The notes below the pieces were generated by a model. It was not told where the DNA came from, ran no database searches, and saw only the letters and a program-made list of their open reading frames with translations. From Spirochaetaceae bacterium (GTDB taxonomy: Bacteria > Spirochaetota > Spirochaetia > Treponematales > Treponemataceae), in NCBI GenBank assembly GCA_017416145.1, contig JAFQDD010000004.1:42429-106428 (forward strand): a DNA stretch of 64,000 nt, in the 5' to 3' direction. The position numbers and the translations under genes are program-made. Positions 7,416-16,683 of the stretch are shown one piece after another; position 1 is the stretch's first letter; every line of letters begins with the position of its first letter.

Positions 7416-10400
7416 TCTTTTCTGCAACATTCAAAATAAAATCATCTCCAAAATTATTATACTCAATTTTTTTGCTCATTGCATCTTTGTAAAATAATTC
7501 TCCTAACAAGGTCATTATGGCTTTATATTTTGCAGCATCTTCAAACATATTTTGGAAAGCTTCATTACTTTCTGAATAACATTCCATTACAATTTTTTCA
7601 AACTCTTTTGGAAAAATACCTTGCATAAAAACTTGTGCATTAGATTTTTTTGCCGTTTGCCTTAAATTTTCATTATTAAAAATTTTAGCCTGTAACGCTC
7701 CAATTACAACTCTGTCTCCATCAGTAAAATCACCTTTAAAACGCTCATTAATTTTTTCAATAATTTCATCTAATGGGGATTTTTTATTCTTTGCACTTGC
7801 TCCTGTCTCTGTTGCTGGTTCATACATTCCTTTTTCATCAGGTTTTAAATTAATTGAACCTTTGAAAGTTTCTCTAAGTTTGTAATACTCAAGACTTAAG
7901 AGTTCTTCAATATCAATCATTGTTTCTGTTTCTGGAGGAAGTAATTTGACTAGATATTTGGTAAAAATATACTCCTTATGTAAATCTTCATCAAACATTC
8001 TTGTAACTTGACTTACAAAATCATAATAACGAACAAGTTTTCGCAACTCTCTTCTAAACTGATATTTTTCATTTGATGATTTTTGATTATAAGCAGATTC
8101 AAAAGGTTTTAATGCCACACTAAGCTTGCCCAATGCATTTTTATCTTTGTTACTTAATTTTTTATAAGTTTCTACAAAATTATTTACATCACTTTCATTG
8201 TAGATTTTATATTCTCGAAGTGTTTTTTGTGTACTATAAAGCAAGTCTGCATTAACTTCTTCCTTTAAATATGTTTCTTGATAAAATGGTTGAAACGCTT
8301 CAAAAATTTCTTCTTGTGTATTCACAAAATCTAAAATAAAAGTATCATCTTTACCACTACAAGTTCTATTTAATCTACTTAAAGTTTGAACAGCTTTTAT
8401 TCCGCGAAGTTTTTTATCAACAATCATTGTGTGTAGTAAAGGTTCATCAAATCCAGTTTGATATTTTTCGGCTACAATTAAAATATTAAAATTATGATGA
8501 AATTCTTCTTTTGTTTGAGTTTCGCTAATATGAGTTCCATTTTTTCTAACATTCAAACTTGATTCAGAATATTCAACCTCATCATCTTTTACTATTCCAC
8601 TAAATGCAACTAAAATATCCATTGCATCATCATAGCCTTTTAGTTTGATAAGCCGTTTTAGTTCATGAAAATATCTAACAGCAGCAAGACGACTTGCAGT
8701 TACAACCATCATTTTTCCACGACCACCAATTTTATTTTTTGTAGTGTTCATGTAAGTTTCAATAATAATCTCTGATTTTTGACTTATATTTGTGGGATGC
8801 AATTGAGCATATTTTAAGATAACTTTAGTTGCCTTGTTTGAAGGCAAATTTGGATTATCAGGAAAGTTTTTTGCAATTTTGTAGCAAGTTTCATAAGTCA
8901 TGTAATTTTTCAACACATCGTGAATAAAACCTTCTTCTATCGCTTGTCTCATACTGTAAATATGAAAAGGATGATAACTTCCATCGTTATATCTATTTCC
9001 AAACATTTCTAAAGTTTTATCTTTTGGAGTTGCGGTAAATGCAAAGAAAGAAAGATTTTTATGCTTTCCGTGAGTAATCATTTCTTTAAGCAATTTGTCA
9101 TCTTTGTCTATTTCTTCTTCTGCCTTTCCTTCTATTTCTGCATATTCCAAAAGAGCATCATCTGTATCTGCAAGGGCAGTTTTTAATTTAAGAGCCGCAG
9201 AACCAGTTTGAGAAGAATGAGCTTCATCAACAATTACTGCAAATTTTCTTCCCTTAACTTTATCAACTTCTTCGTAAATAACAGGGAATTTTTGTAAAGT
9301 TGTTACGATAATTCTGTCGCCATTATTTAAAGCATCTCGTAAATCTTTAGAATTCTTTTTTTCATCAATAGTAGTAACAGCTCCTAAAGTATGATCAAAA
9401 CTACTGATTGTATCTTGTAATTGAGCATCTAAAACTGTACGGTCTGTAACTACAACAACGCTACTAAAAACAGCATTATTATTTTCATCATGCAAAGAAG
9501 CAAGACGATAGGCAGTCCAAGCAATAGAATTTGATTTTCCAGACCCTGCACTATGTTGAATAAGATAATTATTGCCACTACCGTTGGCTTTTACATCTGC
9601 AATAAGATTTCTAACTACATGAAGTTGATGGAATCTTGGAAAAATTAAGGTTTGCTTTTCTTTTTCTTCAATTTCGCCATCATCTTTATATATTTTTTCT
9701 TTTTTTATTTGTAAATGAAGGAACTTTTGAAAAATATCCATCATACTATCTTTTTGAAGCACATCTTCCCAAAGATAACTTGTTATAAAATCTTTATCTG
9801 TATTGCTTGGATTTCCCTTTCCGCCATCTTGCCCTGCACCATTTGAACCTTGATTAAAAGGCAAAAAGAAAGTTGATTTTCCGTTTAGTTTAGTTGTCAT
9901 ATAAACATCAAACAAATCTACACAAAAATAAACCAAAACACGATTATTAAACTGAAAAACAATTTCTCGATTATCACGGTCATTTTGCCATTGAAGTTTT
10001 GCATTTGTAACGCTTTGCCCAGTAAGTTGATTCTTTAGTTCCAAAGCTACAAGAGGAATTCCGTTTACCGTTAAAACCATATCAACAGATTTTGAACAAG
10101 TAGCAGAATAAAACCATTGTCTGTAACATTCTATTTTATTTTTTGCATAAAGTTCTGCTGAAAGTTGATTTAATGTAGATTCAGGTTTGAAAAAACACAC
10201 TTTAAATTGAATACCACGATGCTTAAAACCATGTCGAAGCACATGAAGCATACCGTCTGAAATTACTGCATCATTGAACTTTTTACAAAAAGCATCTTCT
10301 GTATTTCCTGGATTTTGATTTTCAAAACGCTGCCATTCTTTACTTTGAGTTTCTTTTATAAAATTAATAAGTGTATTTTTATAAATTCCATATTGCGTAT

Positions 10401-10512
10401 CAAAAACATCAGAACCTTTTGTATATCCACCATCATTAGATAAAAAGTATGATTCAATATATTCTTCAAAGTTTTTTTCTTTTGTACGAAGTTCTTGCAG
10501 TGTTTGTGGCAT
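7393..10512 (-). CDS. hsdR: Type I restriction enzyme, R subunit (system 1)
   Basis: A 1039-residue motor/nuclease subunit. The N-terminal nuclease shows an aspartate near 144 and ELK at 158-160 (PLVALELK). The superfamily 2 helicase follows: Walker A SAGSGKS near 321-327, the DEAH box VIVDEAHSSQ near 430, FTATP, the GFDEPLLHTM segment, and motif VI QTLSRLNR. The C-terminal part is the HsdR family helical region. With HsdM and HsdS it would form an ATP-dependent complex cutting unmodified DNA. It is separated from hsdM/hsdS by about 5.5 kb of other defence genes. The start ATG follows GGGAA. Confidence 0.95.
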   Translation of the reverse strand: MPQTLQELRTKEKNFEEYIESYFLSNDGGYTKGSDVFDTQYGIYKNTLINFIKETQSKEWQRFENQNPGNTEDAFCKKFNDAVISDGMLHVLRHGFKHRGIQFKVCFFKPESTLNQLSAELYAKNKIECYRQWFYSATCSKSVDMVLTVNGIPLVALELKNQLTGQSVTNAKLQWQNDRDNREIVFQFNNRVLVYFCVDLFDVYMTTKLNGKSTFFLPFNQGSNGAGQDGGKGNPSNTDKDFITSYLWEDVLQKDSMMDIFQKFLHLQIKKEKIYKDDGEIEEKEKQTLIFPRFHQLHVVRNLIADVKANGSGNNYLIQHSAGSGKSNSIAWTAYRLASLHDENNNAVFSSVVVVTDRTVLDAQLQDTISSFDHTLGAVTTIDEKKNSKDLRDALNNGDRIIVTTLQKFPVIYEEVDKVKGRKFAVIVDEAHSSQTGSAALKLKTALADTDDALLEYAEIEGKAEEEIDKDDKLLKEMITHGKHKNLSFFAFTATPKDKTLEMFGNRYNDGSYHPFHIYSMRQAIEEGFIHDVLKNYMTYETCYKIAKNFPDNPNLPSNKATKVILKYAQLHPTNISQKSEIIIETYMNTTKNKIGGRGKMMVVTASRLAAVRYFHELKRLIKLKGYDDAMDILVAFSGIVKDDEVEYSESSLNVRKNGTHISETQTKEEFHHNFNILIVAEKYQTGFDEPLLHTMIVDKKLRGIKAVQTLSRLNRTCSGKDDTFILDFVNTQEEIFEAFQPFYQETYLKEEVNADLLYSTQKTLREYKIYNESDVNNFVETYKKLSNKDKNALGKLSVALKPFESAYNQKSSNEKYQFRRELRKLVRYYDFVSQVTRMFDEDLHKEYIFTKYLVKLLPPETETMIDIEELLSLEYYKLRETFKGSINLKPDEKGMYEPATETGASAKNKKSPLDEIIEKINERFKGDFTDGDRVVIGALQAKIFNNENLRQTAKKSNAQVFMQGIFPKEFEKIVMECYSESNEAFQNMFEDAAKYKAIMTLLGELFYKDAMSKKIEYNNFGDDFILNVAEKNETYGKK

Positions 10513-10583
10513 AGGGAAAATTCCTCATAATCAAAATCTAATATTCCCTATATTCTAGCATATTTTCTTTTATTTGTGTATTT

Positions 10584-11255
10584 TTAGTTTTTATCTATCA
10601 TTTCTTCAATTAGTAAACCTATCGTTGTTCCAATTTTTTCTTTAAGATCTTCTGTTATCAATGAATATTTTTTAGAATTTTCTATAGCAATTTTTATTTT
10701 ATCTTTATAATTGTCCTGAAATTTTAACCGAGTTTTACTATAGCTTCCACCAAGTTTTTCCATAAGACATTTTTCTATATAAGTTCTATTCCCAACTTTT
10801 TCATTATTAACCAAAAACAATTTGTCATATTCAGTACAATCAGAAAAATGTAAAAGAAGCCAAAATTCAAAACAAGGATTTGTGATGCAAAATTTTATTT
10901 CACCGTTTTTTTCTGCCTTAAGAAGTACATCATATTGTAAATCTGTAAAACTTTGTTTATCTCTATCAACTATAATGCAAAGTTTATCCCCATCTAAAAA
11001 GTTTGAAGCTTTTTTTATTGCTTTTTTAGCATCTTGAAAAATTTTTAATGGATTACTACTTGTATCTTTTTCATGGCGAATAGGAATAATTTCTACTAGA
11101 GGATTTATTCCTATTTCAGTGCGAAATTCAATTATTCCTTTAAAATACCGATATTCTGTTTTTTCACCTTCACAAGCAATAAAATATCGTATTTTTGGCT
11201 CTTGTGAAAATTCGTCTTCTGCATAACGCTTACCGTAAGGCTGACTAACTCTCAT
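10584..11255 (-). CDS. rloB: RloB-like protein
   Basis: A 223-residue protein with the RloB layout: IACEGEKTEYRYFKGI near residues 27-42 (an EGE-x-TE motif resembling the TOPRIM glutamate motif) and CIIVDRDKQ near 93-101 (a D-x-D-like metal site). Rlo means restriction-linked orf, named for genes found inside type I restriction loci, which is the setting here. It begins 18 bp after the ATPase gene stop and follows it in an operon. The ATPase plus TOPRIM-like pairing resembles OLD-type systems; a nuclease effector role is inferred. Confidence 0.85.
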   Translation of the reverse strand: MRVSQPYGKRYAEDEFSQEPKIRYFIACEGEKTEYRYFKGIIEFRTEIGINPLVEIIPIRHEKDTSSNPLKIFQDAKKAIKKASNFLDGDKLCIIVDRDKQSFTDLQYDVLLKAEKNGEIKFCITNPCFEFWLLLHFSDCTEYDKLFLVNNEKVGNRTYIEKCLMEKLGGSYSKTRLKFQDNYKDKIKIAIENSKKYSLITEDLKEKIGTTIGLLIEEMIDKN

Positions 11256-11272
11256 TCCACCTCCATTAAAAA

Positions 11273-12658
11273 TTATTCAACATCATCATTCGGAAAAAAG
11301 ATGGAATCAAATACAGGTACACCACCATAACGACCATCTAAATATGCCTTTTCAATTTTTTTATCAAATCGTTCCTTAAATCTATCAAAAGGATATAGAA
11401 CACTATCACCTGTTGGTGTTGATTCAACAAAGAAGATTTCATCTTGCCTTACCATCTCTAAATCAAGAAGATGACTTTCATGAGTTGATATTATAAGTTG
11501 AATGTCCTTTCTCTTTGCATAATGTAAAAAGTTTTCAATAAACCTTCTTGTTAATTGTGGATGAAGACTTTGATCTATTTCATCGATAATAAAAACAGAA
11601 TTATCCTTTCTTGTAAACAAAATTGAAAGTAAATCTAACAATCGTTGAGTACCATTAGATTCTTCTGCAAGAGAAAACTGAACATCTTTTATTCCAAAAT
11701 GCTCAAATGTAATTTCTGTAAAAACAGGTTCTCGATTCTTAAATGTAACAAAAATTAGTCGTCCATTGATATTCATCTTAAAACCACAAGTTTCACAAAA
11801 TGCTTCATCTTTATCACAATCTTTAGGACAAGTTCTTTGAATTGCTTCTTCTATTTTCTTTCTAAAAGAAGGACTTATTTTATCCAATGCTTGTTCTTTA
11901 GAAATTTCAGTAGCTTTTACATCTGAAATTCCAGTTTTAAAAATCTTAATAGCATCTAAGAAATCAGAAATATTCTTTTTTGAAAAACCATCATAACCTG
12001 TAATTGTAGTATCTGGATATGAGATATTTAAATTTCCAATCCAACCATGAATGTCTTTAAGGATTTTCATTTTATCATTATTTTTATATAACTCAGATTT
12101 ATTAGAAACAATTTCTGATAAAAAAGTTTTGTTAGTTACATGTTGAAAATCTTCAAGATATATTTTCATTCGAGAATTAGATTCATCACTAATATAGTCA
12201 TTATTAAAATATACGCTACCAGTACTAGTATTTCTTGAAAAAATAATTTCATCTTTAGTCTTATTAAGTTTTACAAGCCATTCTTCTGTTATACGTTTTT
12301 GATTTATTATCATTTCAAAACCATAGGCATATATCTTTTTATCTATACAAATTTCAAATTCAAAATATGATGGCTTTGTTTTGTTTTCAGGGTTCAAACG
12401 AAAATAATTATCTTTTTTTTCTTCAAAATATTCATTTTCAACACCTACCAATATAGCAGCACAAGCATAATCCATTGCCTTTATAAAATTTGATTTACCA
12501 GCAGCATTTGCACCATAAATTGAGGCAAACTTCAATAATTTAAAATCATTTGTTTGATATAAACGTTCTTTGTGATTTTGAATTGAACTTGAAATAAGAG
12601 ATAATGTTTGATTTTTATCAAAGGAACAGAAATTACCAACAGTAAATCGACTTAACAT
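11273..12658 (-). CDS. rloA: AAA15-family ATPase, RloA-like
   Basis: About 461 residues. The ATG at 12658 is better spaced from the AAGGAG site than the ATG two codons upstream. An ABC/SMC-like ATPase: Walker A YGANAAGKSNF near residues 48-58, the signature-like region LAEESNGTQRLLDLLS near 330-345, Walker B VFIIDEIDQSLHP near 354-366 and the H-loop ISTHESHLLD. It also contains a zinc-finger-like insertion with CPKDCDK and CETCG near residues 280-295, unusual for the family. It is paired with RloB in the type I locus and transcribed divergently from the CBASS operon. Confidence 0.88.
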   Translation of the reverse strand: MLSRFTVGNFCSFDKNQTLSLISSSIQNHKERLYQTNDFKLLKFASIYGANAAGKSNFIKAMDYACAAILVGVENEYFEEKKDNYFRLNPENKTKPSYFEFEICIDKKIYAYGFEMIINQKRITEEWLVKLNKTKDEIIFSRNTSTGSVYFNNDYISDESNSRMKIYLEDFQHVTNKTFLSEIVSNKSELYKNNDKMKILKDIHGWIGNLNISYPDTTITGYDGFSKKNISDFLDAIKIFKTGISDVKATEISKEQALDKISPSFRKKIEEAIQRTCPKDCDKDEAFCETCGFKMNINGRLIFVTFKNREPVFTEITFEHFGIKDVQFSLAEESNGTQRLLDLLSILFTRKDNSVFIIDEIDQSLHPQLTRRFIENFLHYAKRKDIQLIISTHESHLLDLEMVRQDEIFFVESTPTGDSVLYPFDRFKERFDKKIEKAYLDGRYGGVPVFDSIFFPNDDVE

Positions 12659-12827
12659 AAACATCTCCTTTTGGAGCTAAAAAATAAATAAATTTATATC
12701 ATAAATATATTGACAAATTAGAAAAAAATCAATACTCACATACAATTTGTGATTTTTTCACATTTTGCTTACGATTTTTATTGCCGATTTAATTTTATTT
12801 CATTATCTTAAAATTGGGAGGCAAAAA
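12659..12827. promoter_or_regulatory. Divergent intergenic region, RloAB versus CBASS
   Basis: A 169-bp, very AT-rich region between the minus-strand RloA and the plus-strand CBASS genes. It must hold both promoters. A GGGAGGC ribosome site sits at 12816-12822 ahead of the patatin gene. I cannot define -35/-10 boxes with confidence. Confidence 0.4.
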
Positions 12828-13787
12828 ATGAATAAAACTTTTAACATTCTTTCAATTGATGGTGGCGGAATTCTCGGTCTATATTCAGCAGATATTCTTA
12901 AAAAAATTGAACAAGAATATTTCAATGGAGAACCTTTATCAAATCATTTTAATCTTATAACAGGAACCTCAACAGGAGGAATTATCGCATTAGCTCTTAG
13001 TACAGGTGCAAGCACTAAAGAAATAAAACAATTTTATCTTAGACATGGTGAAAAAATTTTTCCCAAAAAGAAACGTGGTTGTCCTGGATTATTCAAAAAC
13101 AAATATTCTAATAAGAATTTAAAGAATGCATTGAAAGAATTCTTTGGAAACAAAACGATTAAGGATTGTAGAAACTATGTTTGCATACCTTCCATAGATG
13201 TTGCAACCTGTCAACCTATAATGTTTAAAACAAATAATAATGGACAATTATGTAGAGATGAAAATACTCTTTTAGTAGATATTGCTCTTGCTACATCAGC
13301 AGCACCGACATATTTTCCAATTCATTCCTTCGATAGTTTTCTAGGCTTGGTTGATGGAGGTTTATGGCAAAATAATCCAACCCTATATGGTATTATAGAA
13401 GCAATATCATATTTTGTAGGGAATGGCAAAGAATATGATAAAATCAAAATTTTATCTTTGGGCAATCCTAGCTCATGTACAAGAACTGGTATTTCTACAA
13501 AAAATCACAATTCAAGTATCTTAAATTGGAATGCAAATCTTGTTACTTTGCCTATGAAGATTTCTTCAATAGCTACAACTCAAATTGTTAGTTTTTTATA
13601 CAAAACCCAAGCATTAAATATAGAAAAATATCTTCGCATTGAACCGCAAAATCTACCAACAAATCTTCTAGATTTAAAATTAGATTCAGCAGATGAAGAA
13701 TCTTATAAAAAAATATTAGCACAAAGTGCCAGTGACTTTAATCAAAACAAAACCAAGCTACAAAACTTTTTCACGGAGGAAAAATAA
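12828..13787 (+). CDS. capV: CBASS patatin-like phospholipase effector (CapV-like)
   Basis: A 319-residue protein from the ATG at 12828, which follows GGGAGGC; the longer upstream reading lacks a site. It has the patatin oxyanion motif DGGGILG (residues 11-17), the nucleophile elbow GTSTG with Ser48, and the catalytic aspartate in VDGG (Asp176). In CBASS such proteins are activated by cyclic nucleotides from the CD-NTase and degrade membrane phospholipids, killing the infected cell. The stop overlaps the next gene's start by one base, so the two are translationally coupled. Confidence 0.93.
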   Translation: MNKTFNILSIDGGGILGLYSADILKKIEQEYFNGEPLSNHFNLITGTSTGGIIALALSTGASTKEIKQFYLRHGEKIFPKKKRGCPGLFKNKYSNKNLKNALKEFFGNKTIKDCRNYVCIPSIDVATCQPIMFKTNNNGQLCRDENTLLVDIALATSAAPTYFPIHSFDSFLGLVDGGLWQNNPTLYGIIEAISYFVGNGKEYDKIKILSLGNPSSCTRTGISTKNHNSSILNWNANLVTLPMKISSIATTQIVSFLYKTQALNIEKYLRIEPQNLPTNLLDLKLDSADEESYKKILAQSASDFNQNKTKLQNFFTEEK

Positions 13788-14698
13788 TGAATTTACACAC
13801 CGAATTTCAAACATTCAATGAAGCCATTAAACTAACACAAAACAGAAAAGAAAGAATTTTATCTAGTCGAAATGCTGTTAGAGAAAAAATACGTAACCAT
13901 TTTAAGAATGAATTACAAATAAATCAGCCTAAATTTATGAGACAAGGTTCTTTTGCAATAAATACAGCACTTAATCCACTTGCAGATAATGAAGTAGACA
14001 TTGATGATGGTTTATATCTAAAACATATAAATGAAAATAGAGAAGAAACATGGCCAACACCCAAAGAAGCACACCAGCTCGTAATAGATGCGTTATGTAA
14101 CCATACACAAGATGGCTGTGAAGATAAAACATCTTGTGTCAGAGTTGCATACAGAAATTTCTACCATGTAGATATTCCTGTATACATTATGCAAGGAAAT
14201 CATGCAAAACTAGCAAATAAAAAAACAAATAAATGGGAAACTAGCGACTCTAAAGATTTTAGCGATTGGTTTTATAGCAATAGAAAAAGCGAACAAACAA
14301 ATCGCATTATACGTTACCTAAAAGCATGGAGAGATTACAACAATATAGATTTTTCAAGTATTGAACTTACTATTCTTGTAACAGAAAATCACATTGAAAA
14401 TGATGATGATGGAATATCTTTAAAATCAACTGTAGATAATATTTATTCTCATCTTAATATATTCAGAAGAATAGACAAACCTGTAGCTCCCTATGAAAAT
14501 TTATTAGACAAAAAAAATATAGATTCATTAATTAGAAGTATAAAACAACTAAAAGATGATTTAAATACAGCATATAATAGTTCTTCAAAAAACCGTGCTA
14601 CAACGATATTAAGAGAACAATTTGGGGATAGATTTCCTATTGCAGGAGATTCAAATACTCAAGAATATAAGTGGAGTCCAAAACCGTGGGGAAATTAA
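13787..14698 (+). CDS. CBASS CD-NTase, DncV-like (clade A)
   Basis: A 303-residue cGAS/DncV-like nucleotidyltransferase. The active site is visible: G54-S55 in RQGSFAINT, the paired aspartates D71 and D73 in EVDIDDGLYL, and the third acidic residue D129 in YHVDIPVY. The TALNP-x-VDIDDG wording is that of the DncV group, which makes cyclic GMP-AMP; the actual product cannot be told from sequence. The C-terminus ends in WSPKPWGN, close to the tail that is the conjugation site in related enzymes. It lies between its patatin effector and an E2-like protein, overlapping both. Confidence 0.95.
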   Translation: MNLHTEFQTFNEAIKLTQNRKERILSSRNAVREKIRNHFKNELQINQPKFMRQGSFAINTALNPLADNEVDIDDGLYLKHINENREETWPTPKEAHQLVIDALCNHTQDGCEDKTSCVRVAYRNFYHVDIPVYIMQGNHAKLANKKTNKWETSDSKDFSDWFYSNRKSEQTNRIIRYLKAWRDYNNIDFSSIELTILVTENHIENDDDGISLKSTVDNIYSHLNIFRRIDKPVAPYENLLDKKNIDSLIRSIKQLKDDLNTAYNSSSKNRATTILREQFGDRFPIAGDSNTQEYKWSPKPWGN

Positions 14699-15360
14699 TA
14701 ACTGAAAATAGTAAAAACTTCATCAAGGATAATTTTCCAGAAGTTTCAATTCAAGAAACAGATATAGAAATTATCTTTGAAGGACGATTTATTATTAATG
14801 CCCGAAAGGAAAATTTTGAAATACATGAAGCACCTCTATTAAGAATAATAATGAATAAGGATTATCCTAACATTTTACCTGTTTGTTATGATTTAAGTAA
14901 TAAAATAAACTATGATCATGTATTTCAAGATGGTTCCTTATGTGTTTCAACTCTACTTGATTTAGCAATCACACTGAAAGACTCAGTATCTATTCAAGAT
15001 TATATTGACAAATTCATTATTCCATATTTTTTGTCATATAGATATTGGCAAAAAACTGGGAAGGATTTAAATGGAGATCGTACTCATGGTGCAAAAGGGA
15101 TTTTTGAATCTCTGCGAGAATACCTTTCTTGTAATCTTACAGATGAAGAATTAAAAATCCTTTTATGTTGGGCTTCAAAAACAAAAAAGTTTAAGCACTG
15201 CGTTCCAAAATGTATGCAAAAGAAATTCCAAAATTATTATTTGATTTATTTACATAAGTTACGTTTTTTAGGAATAAATTATTTACGAAAACAGTTTAAA
15301 ATTTTAGATAATGCTATTAAAGGGGATAAAAGACATGAAAACAAAAAATATAACTTTTAG
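14686..15360 (+). CDS. CBASS E2-like conjugating protein (Cap2 E2-only type)
   Basis: About 224 residues from a GTG at 14686, placed 9 bases after GGAG; a GTG at 14671 is an alternative. No ATG is available. The segment PNILPVCYDLSNKI...FQDGSLCVSTLL is the core of a bacterial E2 ubiquitin-conjugating fold, with the likely catalytic cysteine in GSLCV (residue 86 from 14686). No E1 adenylation domain and no JAB deconjugase gene follows, so this is the short, E2-only form of type II CBASS, in which E2 is thought to attach to the CD-NTase C-terminus and prime it. The region after residue 110 contains the RYWQKTGKDL segment. Confidence 0.82.
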   Translation: MGKLITENSKNFIKDNFPEVSIQETDIEIIFEGRFIINARKENFEIHEAPLLRIIMNKDYPNILPVCYDLSNKINYDHVFQDGSLCVSTLLDLAITLKDSVSIQDYIDKFIIPYFLSYRYWQKTGKDLNGDRTHGAKGIFESLREYLSCNLTDEELKILLCWASKTKKFKHCVPKCMQKKFQNYYLIYLHKLRFLGINYLRKQFKILDNAIKGDKRHENKKYNF

Positions 15361-15862
15361 AGATGCTTATTTTGGTCGATTTCTGACTAATTGTCAAATA
15401 AAAGTCCTTAAAGAACCTAATAAACCTATTGTAGTAGAGTTCATTCAACTACCAGTTCCTAATTATGGAACAACCATAACAAATACAATTTCATCCTTGG
15501 CAAAACAGGAAATTGAAATTATAAAAAAAGAAACCAATCTTATTTCTATAAACGATTTTGCACATCAACTCTTTTGTGACTGTCCGTTTTCTATCATATT
15601 CAATCTTCGTTTAGGATTAATTGAATTTTTGTTTAATTTTTTTAAAAGAAACATAATTGATATTTGTAAAACAAGAAATAATATCAATAATATTATTTGG
15701 GTTGAACATTATCCTGCAAACACATATTTTTTTAAATATGATAAATATGCAATAATTACTTTCGATAAAAACTTTAATGAACCTGATTGGGAACACTTGA
15801 CACTTGAAAATTTGGCAAAAAGAACCGGATATAGAAAGTCAGATTTTCAATTAGAAAAATGA
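15335..15862 (+). CDS. Unknown fourth gene of the CBASS operon
   Basis: A 175-residue protein from the ATG at 15335 after AAAGGGG; it overlaps the E2 gene by 26 bp and so is translationally coupled to the operon. I do not recognise a family with certainty. A conspicuous IIWVEHYP motif near residue 128, followed by YAIITFD, sits in the C-terminal third. There is no JAMM motif (H-x-H-x(n)-S-x2-D), so it is not an obvious JAB protease. Candidate roles are an E2 partner or a regulator; this is inference from position. Confidence 0.7.
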   Translation: MKTKNITFRDAYFGRFLTNCQIKVLKEPNKPIVVEFIQLPVPNYGTTITNTISSLAKQEIEIIKKETNLISINDFAHQLFCDCPFSIIFNLRLGLIEFLFNFFKRNIIDICKTRNNINNIIWVEHYPANTYFFKYDKYAIITFDKNFNEPDWEHLTLENLAKRTGYRKSDFQLEK

Positions 15863-15876
15863 GTTAAGAAAATAAA

Positions 15877-16027
15877 CTAACATAAACAAACTCCTCTTTG
15901 TGAAAGATAAGTTTGCACATCATTCACTATTGATTCAGTTCCCATTGTATTGAGAAGGATAGAGATTTTGTGCATTTGCGATTGCGTTGATTATGTATAT
16001 TACAAATTCTGCGGATGTTTCTGTCAT
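15877..16027 (-). pseudogene. Frameshifted DUF3791 gene
   Basis: Starting at an ATG that overlaps the previous gene's stop (TAATG), the first frame reads TSAEFVIYIINAIANA, as in DUF3791 proteins, then stops after 30 codons. A second frame continues with NTMGTESIVNDVQTYLSQRG, which matches the family's C-terminal end. The middle part is missing, so this is a decayed small gene. DUF3791 genes often sit beside DUF3990 partners; none is seen here. Confidence 0.6.
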
Positions 16028-16683
16028 TATTTTAAATCCTCATTATATTGTCTATCATAAGATTCTTTATTTTTGATTATTGAATCAAACATTCTAAGAA
16101 AAAAGGTTGAAAAATATATATATGCATCAAGCCCTTCAATTAGTAAGGAATTAAATTCTTCTTTTAATTCTGGCGAAATTTGTACTTCAATTATATTATT
16201 TCCCCTTGCACGAACACTCTGAAAGAAACCTTTATCTGAAAAATGAATATAACCAGATGTTGAATTGTAAACTTTTTCAAATCTTTCATCAAATTTTGTC
16301 AGTTGTTCTTTTAGATAACAATCTTTTAATTGATTGCCTTTTAGGTCTTTTATTTTGTCAAATTTTTCACCGTTAATAACAATATCAATAGCATCATTTA
16401 TATTTTCTGCAATACTTAACCCATATAAACGCATACAATTGTCCAATAACAACCTAAGCATAGCTCCAGAACATGTTAGATTTCTATTTTTTATTAAAAT
16501 CTTAAATCCATCAGTCAATTTTACAAAACGATCCAAAACAGAACAAAAAAACAAATCCTGCTTAAAAAGAGATTCACCAACAACTTTTTGACCTATTTCT
16601 GTCGCATTTCTTTTTAGGTCTTCAAGAGACTCTAGTTTAGGTTTTATTTCATCATAGTATTTTTCATTAGTCATATTTTTCAT
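16027..16683 (-). CDS. Unknown protein in the type I locus
   Basis: About 218 residues from the ATG at 16683 (16674 or 16692 also possible); it overlaps the end of the PD-(D/E)XK gene. The protein appears all-helical, with a central KNRNLTCSGAMLRLLLDNCMRLYG segment reminiscent of DUF5677-type proteins, but I cannot assign it firmly. No membrane segment or catalytic motif is seen. The tight overlaps on both sides indicate that it works with the neighbouring restriction-locus genes. Confidence 0.65.
   Translation of the reverse strand: MKNMTNEKYYDEIKPKLESLEDLKRNATEIGQKVVGESLFKQDLFFCSVLDRFVKLTDGFKILIKNRNLTCSGAMLRLLLDNCMRLYGLSIAENINDAIDIVINGEKFDKIKDLKGNQLKDCYLKEQLTKFDERFEKVYNSTSGYIHFSDKGFFQSVRARGNNIIEVQISPELKEEFNSLLIEGLDAYIYFSTFFLRMFDSIIKNKESYDRQYNEDLK

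Noticed and set aside
14671..15862. Full type II CBASS with E1-E2 (Cap2) and JAB (Cap3)
   Set aside because: The E2 protein is too short for an E1 domain and the fourth gene lacks a JAMM motif.
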